The notes beneath the pieces were generated by a model that did no database searches, had not been told where the DNA came from, and saw only the letters and a program-made list of their open reading frames with translations. A stretch of DNA of 64,000 nt. It comes from Paraburkholderia solisilvae (GTDB lineage: Bacteria; Pseudomonadota; Gammaproteobacteria; Burkholderiales; Burkholderiaceae). The stretch lies in assembly GCF_902859875.1 (NCBI RefSeq), contig NZ_CADIKF010000028.1:33937-97936 (forward strand). Direction: 5' to 3'. The position numbers and the translations under genes were made by a program. Each line of letters begins with the position of its first letter. The first letter of the stretch is position 1. Of this stretch, positions 1-8,565 are shown piece after piece.

Positions 1-41
1 CATCCAGATAGGGGACAGGCGCAAACGCAGCGGCTACGATT

Positions 42-944
42 CTAGCCAATCGCGGCGGGCGCCAGTGAATTGGACCCGGCTTCGAGGTGCCGCGCCAGCA
101 CCTGCGCAAACGACGCCACCTTTGGACTGAGGTCCGCTCGCGATGGATGAGTCAGACACATGCGGACCGTCAGGGAGAATTGCTCATCGAGGACACGGAC
201 CATACTGCCGGCCTCCATGTCTGCCCGGCAAAGGGATATCGGCAGGATGCCCACGCCCTGGTTGCACAGAACAAGTTCGCGAATGAAGGTAAAGCTATCG
301 GCAACGATGTCAAACGCGGCAGGACGCGCATCGCTCGCAAAGCTTTCCAGGATCAGGCGCCGCAGTTCAGCGCGTTGGGGGCCGATAAGCGAAGCGACTT
401 CCCTGATGTGTAGCGGAACGCCTGTTGTTTCAACATAGCGTTTGCTGCCGAACAGCCCGAGGTTCATGTTGATGACGCCGCGGATAATCGCATCCTGCGG
501 GTTCGACGACCCGATACGCAGTGCCAGGTCAATGTTGTTCGCGACGAGGTCGAGCACCTCGTTGGTGTTGCGGATATGAAAGCGGACAGCCGGATGCCGT
601 TGCCGATATTCGGCAATGGCTGCCGCAGCGATATGTGCGGGAAAATCCGCAGGGAGCGTCATGCGGATTTCACCACCAAACGATTCGCCGCCACCCGTCA
701 CGCTCGCGACGGCGTCGGTGAGAGAACTCATCGCATTCGCGCAATTCTGATAAAGCGTCTGGCCTTCGGCAGTCAGTGAGAATGCGCGTGTCGATCGCTT
801 GAACAGACGCACCCCGAGGTTTTTCTCGAGTTTGCGGATCGTCGAACTGACCGACGAACGCGGCACATCGGTTTCGCGCGCCGCAGCCGCGAACCCGCCG
901 GCCCGCACGACCGCGATAAAGGTTTGAAGGGCGTTGAGGTCCAT
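42..944 (-). CDS. LysR-family transcriptional regulator
   Basis: A 300-residue protein of normal LysR length. Residues 1-60 form the winged helix-turn-helix (MDLNALQTFIAVV start, then the SSVSSTIRKLE recognition helix). The rest is the periplasmic-binding-like effector domain, of the subgroup seen in single-substrate and oxidative regulators such as the AaeR/DsdC-like set. It should bind DNA as a tetramer and respond to a small ligand that cannot be told from sequence. The gene reads toward the left edge and nothing divergent lies close on its right, so the usual trick of naming the target from the neighbour fails here. Family assignment is firm; the regulon is unknown. Confidence 0.9.
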   Translation of the reverse strand: MDLNALQTFIAVVRAGGFAAAARETDVPRSSVSSTIRKLEKNLGVRLFKRSTRAFSLTAEGQTLYQNCANAMSSLTDAVASVTGGGESFGGEIRMTLPADFPAHIAAAAIAEYRQRHPAVRFHIRNTNEVLDLVANNIDLALRIGSSNPQDAIIRGVINMNLGLFGSKRYVETTGVPLHIREVASLIGPQRAELRRLILESFASDARPAAFDIVADSFTFIRELVLCNQGVGILPISLCRADMEAGSMVRVLDEQFSLTVRMCLTHPSRADLSPKVASFAQVLARHLEAGSNSLAPAAIG

Positions 945-1515
945 GGCCGTCCAGCACTTGCTTTGGAAGTGCCCGAGTGTATAGCGGGCGCTTTTTCGTT
1001 GCCGCGAGATGGGTCGTCGCTGCCGGTCGAAGCGGTCGACCCGTGCTGAACCGGCGACGCGTTGGTGTAAACCATAAGGCGGCGGAAGTCGCCGGCGAAA
1101 TCGGTGTGCAGCGCAGCAGCGTGCCGGTTGCCGCTCAGCCTTTCATCCAGATCGCGCCGTCTTGGCGTAGCGGGGCTCGTCTAAAACCAAACCGGCTTGC
1201 CATGTGTTTTCAAACGACCGCGGCGCTCACGTCTCGGCCGGTTCATGCCTCTCGCATCAGGCTATAGCTCGTCAATATCGGCCGATCAGCGCTGATGTGA
1301 GGATCGTCGACAATCCGGCGGTGCCGACAGCGCGCATTCGTTGCTTGACCTATACTGTTGGAAGTACTTCAGAAAATCGATCCACTACATTTTCTCAGTG
1401 CAGGTAACAGCATCGGGCACGGTGCGACTACCCAATTCATGGTCAAGCAGGCGGCGATCGGCTGCGTCGTTATTTCAGCCCAATCTTGGAGGAACGAAGC
1501 ATGGAGGAGCGAATC
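945..1515. other. Gene-free stretch between the LysR gene and the small secreted protein
   Basis: I see no convincing coding region in these 571 bases. It holds the upstream region of both flanking genes and one perfect 12-bp palindrome, ATCAGCGCTGAT, at 1285-1296, which could be a regulator site but has no other support. Confidence 0.5.
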
Positions 1516-1809
1516 ATGTATAAAGCAATCGGCACATTAACCGCGGCCGTCGCCGCACTCGCGCTGTCGGGCGGCGCTCATGCGCAGAACAACACGCTGG
1601 CAACCCCGACGGTCGTGTCGCCGGCCGCCGCCGCCGTTACAACGAACGGCTACGGCACGCCTGGCGCGACCAACTCGGACAGCGGTACGTCGAACGCGAG
1701 CTCGCAGAAGGCCGCGAACACGAGTTCGACATCCGGCGCCACCGCGTACGGGGTCAACAACACGTTGGCGAGACCGAGCACCGTGTCGCCGGCCGCGAAC
1801 AGCAATTAA
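1516..1809 (+). CDS. Small exported protein with a duplicated NNTL..VSPAA motif
   Basis: A 97-residue protein with a clear signal peptide (MYKAIGTLTAAVAALALSGG, cleavage after AHA near residue 24). The mature part is rich in Ala, Thr, Ser and Asn and has no cysteine. The segment NNTLATPTVVSPAAAA right after cleavage is repeated at the C-terminus as NNTLARPSTVSPAANSN. I chose ATG 1516 because GGAGG lies 8 bases upstream. TTG 1486 and ATG 1501 are in frame but would put charged residues before the signal peptide. Function unknown; it resembles the small Burkholderiales exported proteins that carry no named domain. A strong terminator follows. Confidence 0.7.
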   Translation: MYKAIGTLTAAVAALALSGGAHAQNNTLATPTVVSPAAAAVTTNGYGTPGATNSDSGTSNASSQKAANTSSTSGATAYGVNNTLARPSTVSPAANSN

Positions 1810-1895
1810 GCACGGCGACCCGACGCGGATAAGCGCAAGACGAACCAGCGCTTCGATCGCGTCGTTCACGTCTGTCATTTGCCACTTGCCGGAAA

Positions 1896-1932
1896 AAAGG
1901 CTGCTGCTCTTATTGAACAGCAGCCTTTGTTT
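1896..1932 (+). terminator. Rho-independent terminator after the small exported protein
   Basis: An 11-bp perfect stem, AAAGGCTGCTG at 1896-1906 pairing with CAGCAGCCTTT at 1918-1928, is followed by a T-rich run. It lies 87 bases after the small exported protein gene. Confidence 0.85.
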
Positions 1933-2036
1933 TCCCGCCGACCTCTTCTTTGCAGAGGCTCGTGATACACCAAATGATGGGAAATCCGTAGGGTGACCGA
2001 ATAACAGCGACTGGCGACACACCAGCCACGCTATCG

Positions 2037-3677
2037 TCATTCCGGCTGAGCCGCCCCTTTAGCGGCCACCTCACCCGCGCCGCCGACCGCGCCCTCGCCC
2101 GCCGCTTCCGCATACGCAACCCGCACCGACGGCACAAACCACGCAAGACACAACCCGAGCAGCGCCGCCCCTTCTGCGAGCGACAGGCCGACGTGAATCG
2201 AATCGATCAGCGCATGCCGGGCCGCCTCCATCATCGGCCCGCCGACGTGGCCGGCCATGATCAGATGCTCGATCAGCGCGGCCTGCTGCGAGTGATCGAC
2301 ACGCAGGTCGGGGCTCGCGAACGACTGCAGCCATTGTGTCGCCTGATACGAATCGAGCGAACGGTGCACGCCGCTCACGTACAGGTGGCTCAACAGCGCG
2401 CCGGTCAACGCGGTGCCGAGCATCCCGCCGAAAATACGCAGCGATTGCAGCAACGCGGTTACCGCGCCGATGTGATCGCGCGCGACAATCTGCTGCGAGC
2501 AGATCGTCAGATTGGTGGCGACGAGACCGAGGCCAAGGCCGCTGAGCCCCATACACGACATCCACACGTAATGCGGCTGATGGCCGGTGATCCCGACGAG
2601 CGCGAGACAGGCCGCCGCGAACAGCGCGAAGCCGATATACATCAGCGCGTTCGCGCGCGGGATGCGCGTAACGAGCCGGTTGTTCAATACGCTGCCGACC
2701 GTCGTGCCGAGCAGCAGCGGCGTGATCAGCATGCCGGATTCATGCGGCGACATCGCGTAGCCGCCCTGAAACAGCAGCGGCACGTAGAACACCAGCGAGA
2801 ACAGCGCGAAGCCGCCGAGCGCGGACATCACGAACAGCGCGGCAAGCCGCCGGTCGAGCAGCATATCGACCGGCACCACCGGGTAGCCCATCCTGCGTTC
2901 CCAGAACCACAGGATGGCGCCGCATGCGGCGGTGATCGCCGCGAGCACGATCGTCATCATGCTCACGCCCTCTTTCGGCAACAGTTCGATCAGCAGTTGC
3001 AACGCGCCGAAGGTCGCGGCGACCACACATGCACCAAGCCAGTCGAGCCTGATCGGCCCCGACTCGCGTAGATGCCGCAGCGGCGGCACGAAACGCAGCA
3101 CGAACAGCAGCGATGCGAGGCCGACCGGCACGTTGACGAAGAACACGAAGCGCCAGCTCGCCGATTGCGTGAGCATGCCGCCGAGCGTCGGGCCGACGAC
3201 GTTCGCAAGCCCGAACGCGGACGTGACGAACACGAGCCAGCGCAAACGCAGCCTCGGATCGGGAAACAGATCGGCGACCACCGCAAACACGGTGCCGATC
3301 AGAATGCCGCCGCCGATACCCTGCAGACCGCGCGCGACGACCAGAAACAGCATGTTCGACGCGATGCCGCACAACACCGAGGCGCCGGTGAACAGCGCAA
3401 TCGCGGCCACCAGAAACGGCTTGCGCCCGAACAGATCGCCAAGGCGTCCGAAGATTGGAATCGTGATGACGGAAGCGAGCATGTACGAGGTGGCGACCCA
3501 CGCGTACAGGTCGAAGCCCTTCAGGTCCGCAACGATGCGCGGCAATGCGGTGCCGACGATGGTCTGATCCAGCGCGACCAGCATCGCGACGAACGCGATG
3601 CCGAGCATCGCCAGCAACGATTCACGAAAGGGCAGCAACTGCCTGCCCGGTTGATAGGCGGCGATGGCGGGGATCAT
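2037..3677 (-). CDS. DHA2 (EmrB/QacA) family MFS drug exporter
   Basis: A 546-residue, about 14-helix inner-membrane carrier. The TM1 motif LDQTIVGTALP (residues 36-46) and the TM2-3 loop motif GRLGDLFGRKP (77-87) are those of the DHA2 proton-driven drug antiporters. ATG 3677 is preferred: the open frame runs 33 codons further upstream, but that extension is Arg/Cys-rich and does not look like protein. No membrane-fusion (EmrA) or outer-membrane partner is next to it and no regulator is adjacent, so it may work alone in the inner membrane. The substrate is unknown. Confidence 0.88.
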   Translation of the reverse strand: MIPAIAAYQPGRQLLPFRESLLAMLGIAFVAMLVALDQTIVGTALPRIVADLKGFDLYAWVATSYMLASVITIPIFGRLGDLFGRKPFLVAAIALFTGASVLCGIASNMLFLVVARGLQGIGGGILIGTVFAVVADLFPDPRLRLRWLVFVTSAFGLANVVGPTLGGMLTQSASWRFVFFVNVPVGLASLLFVLRFVPPLRHLRESGPIRLDWLGACVVAATFGALQLLIELLPKEGVSMMTIVLAAITAACGAILWFWERRMGYPVVPVDMLLDRRLAALFVMSALGGFALFSLVFYVPLLFQGGYAMSPHESGMLITPLLLGTTVGSVLNNRLVTRIPRANALMYIGFALFAAACLALVGITGHQPHYVWMSCMGLSGLGLGLVATNLTICSQQIVARDHIGAVTALLQSLRIFGGMLGTALTGALLSHLYVSGVHRSLDSYQATQWLQSFASPDLRVDHSQQAALIEHLIMAGHVGGPMMEAARHALIDSIHVGLSLAEGAALLGLCLAWFVPSVRVAYAEAAGEGAVGGAGEVAAKGAAQPE

Positions 3678-3913
3678 GATGGCTTCGGCAAGAGTGAAGA
3701 CGCAAAGCGGCGCCGCGCGACAGCGTTGTGCAGACTGTGGCACCGCCGCTAACAATCGGCAAGTGACCGTTTGCAAGTCGCTGAAAGCACTCGAAAATGA
3801 CAGACGTTTGCGCGCTTCGCCCGCTCACACCGCGAGCGCCGTTTGCATCGTCTGCACTGCTTGCCTGACTAACATCGGCTGCGCCGCGTTTATTCCCGCG
3901 CGTGTTTTTGCGT

Positions 3914-3940
3914 GGATTGCGCGGATTGCGCAGATTGCTT
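3914..3940. repeat. Three tandem 9-bp units
   Basis: GGATTGCGC occurs twice in a row, followed by AGATTGCTT. It sits in the short space between the MFS gene start and the chemoreceptor stop. No function can be assigned. Confidence 0.6.
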
Positions 3941-3954
3941 GCCTATCACGCGGC

Positions 3955-5664
3955 TCACACCGCCGCGGCGTAGCTCGACGTCCCGTGCTCCGCGTCGCCG
4001 AGCGCCGCCGCCGCGCGGCTTCTCGCGGTGCGTGCCGCGTCCCGCGCATCCTCTTCCCGCAGACGAAAGGCGCGCAGCGCAGTCTGCAAAATCACCGCCT
4101 GCTCCGTCAGCGAATGCGCGGCGGCCGCCGCTTCCTCGACGAGCGCCGCGTTTTCCTGCGTCAACGTGTCCATATGCGTAACCGCCAGATTCACCTGCTC
4201 GATGCCCGAACTCTGCTCGGCCGCCGCCGCGGCAATCTCCTGAATCAAACTGGTGACCTGCTCGATCGCGGTGCGCGCCTCGCCGATCGTGCCGCCCGCC
4301 TGTTCGACGAGTTGCGCGCCGCTGCCGACCTTGCTGACCGCGTTGCTGATCAGCTCGCGCACTTCTTTCGCCGCCGCGGCGCTGCGGTGCGCGAGCGAGC
4401 GCACTTCGGCGGCCACCACCGCGAAGCCGCGCCCTTCCTCGCCGGCGCGTGCCGCCTCGACCGCGGCGTTCAGCGCGAGAATATTCGTCTGGAATGCGAT
4501 GCCTTCGATCACCGCAATGATTTCGACCATGCGCTGCGACGCGCCGGAAATCTCACGCATCGTCGCGACCGCGCCGGCGACCATTCCGCCGCCGTCGCCG
4601 GCGATCTGCGCGGCCTTCACCGCGAGTTGGCTCGCCGTTCTCGCGTGCTCCGCCGTCTGCCGCACCATCGAGGTCACCTGCTCCATGCTGGCCGCCGTTT
4701 CCTCGAGCGACGCGGCCTGGTTTTCGGTGCGCGTCGACAGGTCCGCGCTGCCGGTCGCGATCTCGCGTGCGCCGGTCGCGACGCTGTCAGCGGCCGCGCC
4801 GATCTGGCGCACCGTGCCGGTCAGCGCGTCGCGCATGCGCTGCATTACGTGCAGCAGGCTGTCGGCGTCGTCGTCGCGGCGCGTGTCGCGCTGCATGTGG
4901 CCCGGCGTGTGGCCCTTGCGCCCCTGCTTGCCGCCGCCCCGCATCGCGATCGCAACCGTCAGATCACCTTGCGCAATCGCGCCGGCCACGTGCGCCGCGT
5001 AACGCGGGTCGCCGCCTATCGTGCGCAGAATGCTGCGGTTGATCACCCAGACCAGCGACGCGAGCGCAAGCGCGAGCACGACGAACACGCCGCCGACCAC
5101 ATACAGCGATTCCATGAACGCCGCGTCGATATCGTCGACGTATGCGCCGGTCGCAATGATCCAGTCCCACGGCGCGTAACGCGCCACGTAGCCGATCTTG
5201 CCGACCGCCTGGGTCGATTGCGAATGCGGAAACACATAGTCGACGAAACCGCCGTCCGGCGCCTGCGCGACCTTCGCGAACGTCACGTAGTGGTGACGCC
5301 CGTCCGCATCGGCGTTTTGCGCGAGCGGCTTGCCGTTCAGCGCGGGCTTGATCGGATGCATCACCATGCGCGGCGTCGAATCGATCACGAGCAGATAGCC
5401 GTCTTCGCCGTAGCGGATATCGCGCAGCCGCGCGAGCGCCTCCTTGCGCGCATCGGCTTCGGACATCGCGCCGCTTTTCGCGAGCGCCGCGTACTCGCCG
5501 ACAATCGACAGGCCGACGTGCGCGACATTGATCAGATCGTTCTTGCGTTCGTCAATACGAGTCTGCCGCGACAGCCATGCCGCCGACACGGACACCAGCA
5601 GCAACGCCACGAGGCTGACGATGAGCGGCAACCACAGCTTTTGCGCGAAACCGAGCTTATGCAT
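3955..5664 (-). CDS. Methyl-accepting chemotaxis protein with a single Cache domain
   Basis: A 569-residue transmembrane chemoreceptor. TM1 lies near residues 9-30, then a periplasmic single-Cache (sCache_2 type) domain with the typical YGEDGYLLVIDSTPRMVMHPIKP stretch split around residues 85-110, TM2 near 200-220, a HAMP region, and a long cytoplasmic methyl-accepting coiled coil whose tip (EEGRGFAVVAAEVRSLA) is intact. It should bind the CheA/CheW array. The start at 5664 follows an AGGA box; upstream codons do not look like protein. The HAMP/linker carries a run of mostly Gly, Lys, Arg, His and Asp (about 20 residues) that close relatives normally lack. There is no C-terminal pentapeptide tether for CheR/CheB. 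Ligand unknown; small organic acids are common for this class. Confidence 0.9.
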   Translation of the reverse strand: MHKLGFAQKLWLPLIVSLVALLLVSVSAAWLSRQTRIDERKNDLINVAHVGLSIVGEYAALAKSGAMSEADARKEALARLRDIRYGEDGYLLVIDSTPRMVMHPIKPALNGKPLAQNADADGRHHYVTFAKVAQAPDGGFVDYVFPHSQSTQAVGKIGYVARYAPWDWIIATGAYVDDIDAAFMESLYVVGGVFVVLALALASLVWVINRSILRTIGGDPRYAAHVAGAIAQGDLTVAIAMRGGGKQGRKGHTPGHMQRDTRRDDDADSLLHVMQRMRDALTGTVRQIGAAADSVATGAREIATGSADLSTRTENQAASLEETAASMEQVTSMVRQTAEHARTASQLAVKAAQIAGDGGGMVAGAVATMREISGASQRMVEIIAVIEGIAFQTNILALNAAVEAARAGEEGRGFAVVAAEVRSLAHRSAAAAKEVRELISNAVSKVGSGAQLVEQAGGTIGEARTAIEQVTSLIQEIAAAAAEQSSGIEQVNLAVTHMDTLTQENAALVEEAAAAAHSLTEQAVILQTALRAFRLREEDARDAARTARSRAAAALGDAEHGTSSYAAAV

Positions 5665-6107
5665 GCTTTCCTGCGCCTCCGTCTCTTTATGGTGGAACGC
5701 GATCCACGCTTGTAATAAGGCACATCGTTTCCGCCGCATACGGGCGCATGCGACGGAGAAGGCAAAGCTCGACACGAAGACGATCTCTACCCGTTCCGTA
5801 TAACGACCGGAACGGGCTGCGGATGAGTAGAGGGAAACCCTTGCCCGTCGATGCATGTTTTCAGGCGAAGGACGGGACTGCGTTGCGCCGCTGCTGTGCG
5901 ACGCGTTGGGCTGGGGAGGTTTGGCGGGTTGGCAGGTTCGCGTTCAAGCCGGCTCATGCTGCGGCCAGTACGCGCGCATGCGCGTGTATGCGCACGCGTG
6001 TGCGAATGCAGCATGAGCCGTGTGGCGACGACGGCTTGCCGTTGCGCGACGACTCGCGCGAGTCTTGCGCCCCGCGCCATGCATGCTGGCGCGGGCAAGC
6101 GGAAGCG
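5665..6107. other. Gene-free stretch with nested inverted repeats
   Basis: No gene is supported here. The segment holds the promoter side of the chemoreceptor gene and the 3' side of the NuoM-like gene, plus the large inverted repeat annotated separately at 5950-6020. Confidence 0.5.
5950..6020. repeat. 13-bp perfect inverted repeat with an inner palindrome
   Basis: CGGCTCATGCTGC at 5950-5962 is the exact reverse complement of 6008-6020. The 45-base loop itself contains the palindrome CGCGCATGCGCG (5973-5984) and an alternating GC run. It is 88 bases past the stop of the NuoM-like gene. There is no T-tract, so this is not a classic terminator, though it may still cap the transcript end. Confidence 0.7.
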
Positions 6108-7694
6108 TTAGCCGCGCGGCCGATCGTGGTCGGCGACCCGATACGCCGGAGATGCCGGTGACGCCGGCGCCGCCAGATGCGCGTCCGGGGCGACGCGGCT
6201 GTCCGCGACGCGCGTCGCGCCATTGGCGACGGTCCCCTCCGCCTGCGCGAGCACTTCGCCGGCGGTCGCATCGATCGCATCGGTGAACGGCTTCGGATAA
6301 ATGCCGATTGCAAGCACCAGCACCGCCAGTGCGCCGAGCAGCGCGAACTCGCGCTTGCCGACGTCCTTCAGTGCACCGACCCGCGCATTCGCGACCGCGC
6401 CGAAGATCACGCGCCTGGCCATCCATAGCGTGTACGCGGCGCTCAGAATCAGCGTCAGCGCGGCCAGCGCGCCGATCCAGAAGTTGAACTGGATCGCGCC
6501 CATCAGCACCATGAATTCACCGACGAAACCGGATGTGCCCGGCAAGCCGACATTGGCCATCGAGAACAGCATGACGAACACCGCGAAGCGCGGCATCGTG
6601 TTGACGACCCCGCCATACGCGTCGATCGATCCGCTTTGCGTGCGGTCGTACAGCATGCCCGAGCACAGCAGCATGGCGCCGGACACGATGCCGTACGACA
6701 GCATCTGCACGACCGCGCCTTCCATCGAAATGCGCGTGAAAACGAACAGGCCGAGCGTGACGAGCCCCATGTGCGCGATCGCCGAATACGCGAGCAGCTT
6801 GCGGATATCGGTTTGCACGAGCGCGACGAGGCTCGCGTAGATGACCGCGACAAGCGACAGCGTGATGACCGCCGGCGCGAAGAAGTGGCTCGCCTGCGGC
6901 ACGATCGGCAACGCGAAGCGCAACAGCCCATAGCCGCCGATTTTCAGCATGCCGAGCAGCACGGCCGCCGCGGTCGGCCCTTCGAGGTGCACGTCGGGCA
7001 GCCATGTATGCACCGGCCACATCGGCACCTTCACCGAAAATGCCGCGAAGAAACACAGGAAAATCAGCACCTGGGGCATGAAATCGAGCGGCAGCGTACG
7101 CCATTGCGCGATGTCGAAGCTATGCGCTTGCGAGTACAGGTACAGCATCGCCGCGAGCATCGCGAGCGAGCCCGTCAGCGAGAACAGGAAAAACCGCAAC
7201 GCCGCGTGGGCGCGATTCGATTGCCCCCACGTGCCGATCAGCAGATAGAGCGGGATCAGCGTCGCTTCGAAGAAGACGAAAAACAGCATGCCGTCCTGCG
7301 CGGTGAACACGCCCTGCATGAAACCGGACAACAGCAGGAACGCGCCGAAATATTGCGCGGTGCGCGTGGTGATGGACTGCCACGATGCGACCACGACGAT
7401 CACGGTGGTGATGGCGGTCAGGACGGTAAACCACAGCGAAATGCCATCGACGCCAAGACGGTACGCGATGCCGAACGACGGCAGCCACGCATCGTTCTCG
7501 ACAAACTGCATCGCCACGACATCATTGTGAAAGCCGGCGACCAGCGCAACGGCCGGCACGACTCCCGCGAGTGCGCCGATGAGCGCGATCCAGCGGGTAC
7601 GGTTGAGCGCGCGATCGGAGCCGGCGCGCAGCACGACCACGCCAGCCACGATCGGAATCCAGATCAGCAGGCTGAGTAACGGACAGAATTGCAT
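6108..7694 (-). CDS. NuoM-like proton-pumping subunit standing alone
   Basis: A 528-residue, about 14-helix membrane protein of the NuoM/MrpD antiporter-like family (E. coli NuoM is 509 residues). The key charged residues of the channel are in place: Glu in LFFVFFEATLIPLY, Lys in PTAAAVLLGMLKIGGYG, and Lys in TDIRKLLAYSAIAHMG. So it looks functional. The odd point is context: none of the other complex I genes (nuoA-L, nuoN) is near. It is therefore a likely paralogue of the nuo-operon copy. The start MQFCPLLSLLIWIP at 7694 fits the family; upstream codons do not. The C-terminal 40 residues are Ala/Pro-rich and unlike NuoM. Its partner is unknown. Confidence 0.85.
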   Translation of the reverse strand: MQFCPLLSLLIWIPIVAGVVVLRAGSDRALNRTRWIALIGALAGVVPAVALVAGFHNDVVAMQFVENDAWLPSFGIAYRLGVDGISLWFTVLTAITTVIVVVASWQSITTRTAQYFGAFLLLSGFMQGVFTAQDGMLFFVFFEATLIPLYLLIGTWGQSNRAHAALRFFLFSLTGSLAMLAAMLYLYSQAHSFDIAQWRTLPLDFMPQVLIFLCFFAAFSVKVPMWPVHTWLPDVHLEGPTAAAVLLGMLKIGGYGLLRFALPIVPQASHFFAPAVITLSLVAVIYASLVALVQTDIRKLLAYSAIAHMGLVTLGLFVFTRISMEGAVVQMLSYGIVSGAMLLCSGMLYDRTQSGSIDAYGGVVNTMPRFAVFVMLFSMANVGLPGTSGFVGEFMVLMGAIQFNFWIGALAALTLILSAAYTLWMARRVIFGAVANARVGALKDVGKREFALLGALAVLVLAIGIYPKPFTDAIDATAGEVLAQAEGTVANGATRVADSRVAPDAHLAAPASPASPAYRVADHDRPRG

Positions 7695-8147
7695 GAGATT
7701 GACTGGGACTTTAAGCACACAGGGACAGCCCTGCTGTCGCAACCGTAAGTGAAATGATTACAAACAGATTTCGGAGATGGAACGACAAGCGGGGAAACCG
7801 ACGGGCGAAGTTGTGACTAGACCGTCAGGGTTAACGAGGATAACCGTTTTACAGGTCTTTTGCACTGCATCAAAAAAGAGCGAAGTGCTCAACGGATTAT
7901 TGCTGTGCCGGGGGTTGCCAGAGCGAGTGCTGTTGTGCTCCGCACAACGGACAACGCTCCGGCAGAAAATGGCCGCCGTGTGCTGAATTTTTTTCAGCAA
8001 TAACGGGACTTTTCGCCGCATCCGCATGTCGTCGAATTACCACGCGGGGGCGCGTTTTATTACCAAAAAATCGGACAAAAACGGGAAATCCCTGGCACGG
8101 CACGCGCGCGGATCGCGTTAGGCTCTAGCAAGGGAGGAGACAACCCG
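7695..8147. other. Gene-free divergent promoter region
   Basis: This stretch lies between the divergent NuoM-like gene and the small membrane-anchored protein gene. It is less GC-rich than its surroundings, as expected for promoters. A small inverted repeat GGTTA/TAACC sits at 7829-7845. No coding region is supported. Confidence 0.5.
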
Positions 8148-8396
8148 ATGAGACAAGCTTTCAATATTGCAATCGTCGTGCTGGTTGGCTTTCTATTAGT
8201 CAATCGGGCCATCATGCACGTGCAGGCACACGAGCAAGGAGCGATCAGTTGCACCGACGGCGCGGACCTCGTGCGGCTGAACGCACTCGGCAAAGGCTTT
8301 TCCGATGCCGCGGCGAGCAACCAGGGCGAGGCGTTCAAATCGAACTGCTTCGTCACCGGGCATGCGCAGGTCGGCGATCTGATCGCGAGGGATTGA
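8148..8396 (+). CDS. Small membrane-anchored or exported hypothetical protein
   Basis: An 82-residue protein with a good GGGAGGAG ribosome site before ATG 8148. Residues 6-23 are a hydrophobic anchor or uncleaved signal, and the remainder should lie in the periplasm. It has two cysteines (near residues 35 and 67) that could form a disulfide. No domain is recognised. It is a single-gene unit: a terminator follows within 35 bases. Confidence 0.65.
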   Translation: MRQAFNIAIVVLVGFLLVNRAIMHVQAHEQGAISCTDGADLVRLNALGKGFSDAAASNQGEAFKSNCFVTGHAQVGDLIARD

Positions 8397-8429
8397 GCGC
8401 GGCGCGATCCGCGCTCGCGTGAAACCAGG

Positions 8430-8460
8430 CGGCGTCTTCCGGGCGCCGCTTTTTGTTTTT
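8430..8460 (+). terminator. Rho-independent terminator after the 82-residue protein gene
   Basis: GCGGCG at 8430-8435 pairs with CGCCGC at 8444-8449, followed by TTTTTTGTTTTT. It closes the transcript of the small protein just upstream. Confidence 0.85.
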
Positions 8461-8565
8461 CTGCCGCCGGCTCGTCATTTGCGCGCCGCGCCTGATCGCT
8501 TCCGGTTTGCTTCTTTCATCCTGCACAATAACGAACCGCATTCGCTCGGCGATTCATAACAGGAC

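Noticed and set aside
1285..1296. ATCAGCGCTGAT palindrome as a regulator site
   Set aside because: A 12-bp palindrome alone, far from both starts, is not enough evidence.
3664..5715. A 683-codon open frame on the plus strand across the chemoreceptor
   Set aside because: It is Arg-rich, matches no family, and lies antisense to a protein with clear Cache and MCP domains.
6108..7694. NuoM-like gene as DabB of an inorganic-carbon pump
   Set aside because: No DabA (DUF2309) gene adjoins, and the sequence is closer to NuoM than to the NuoL-like DabB proteins.
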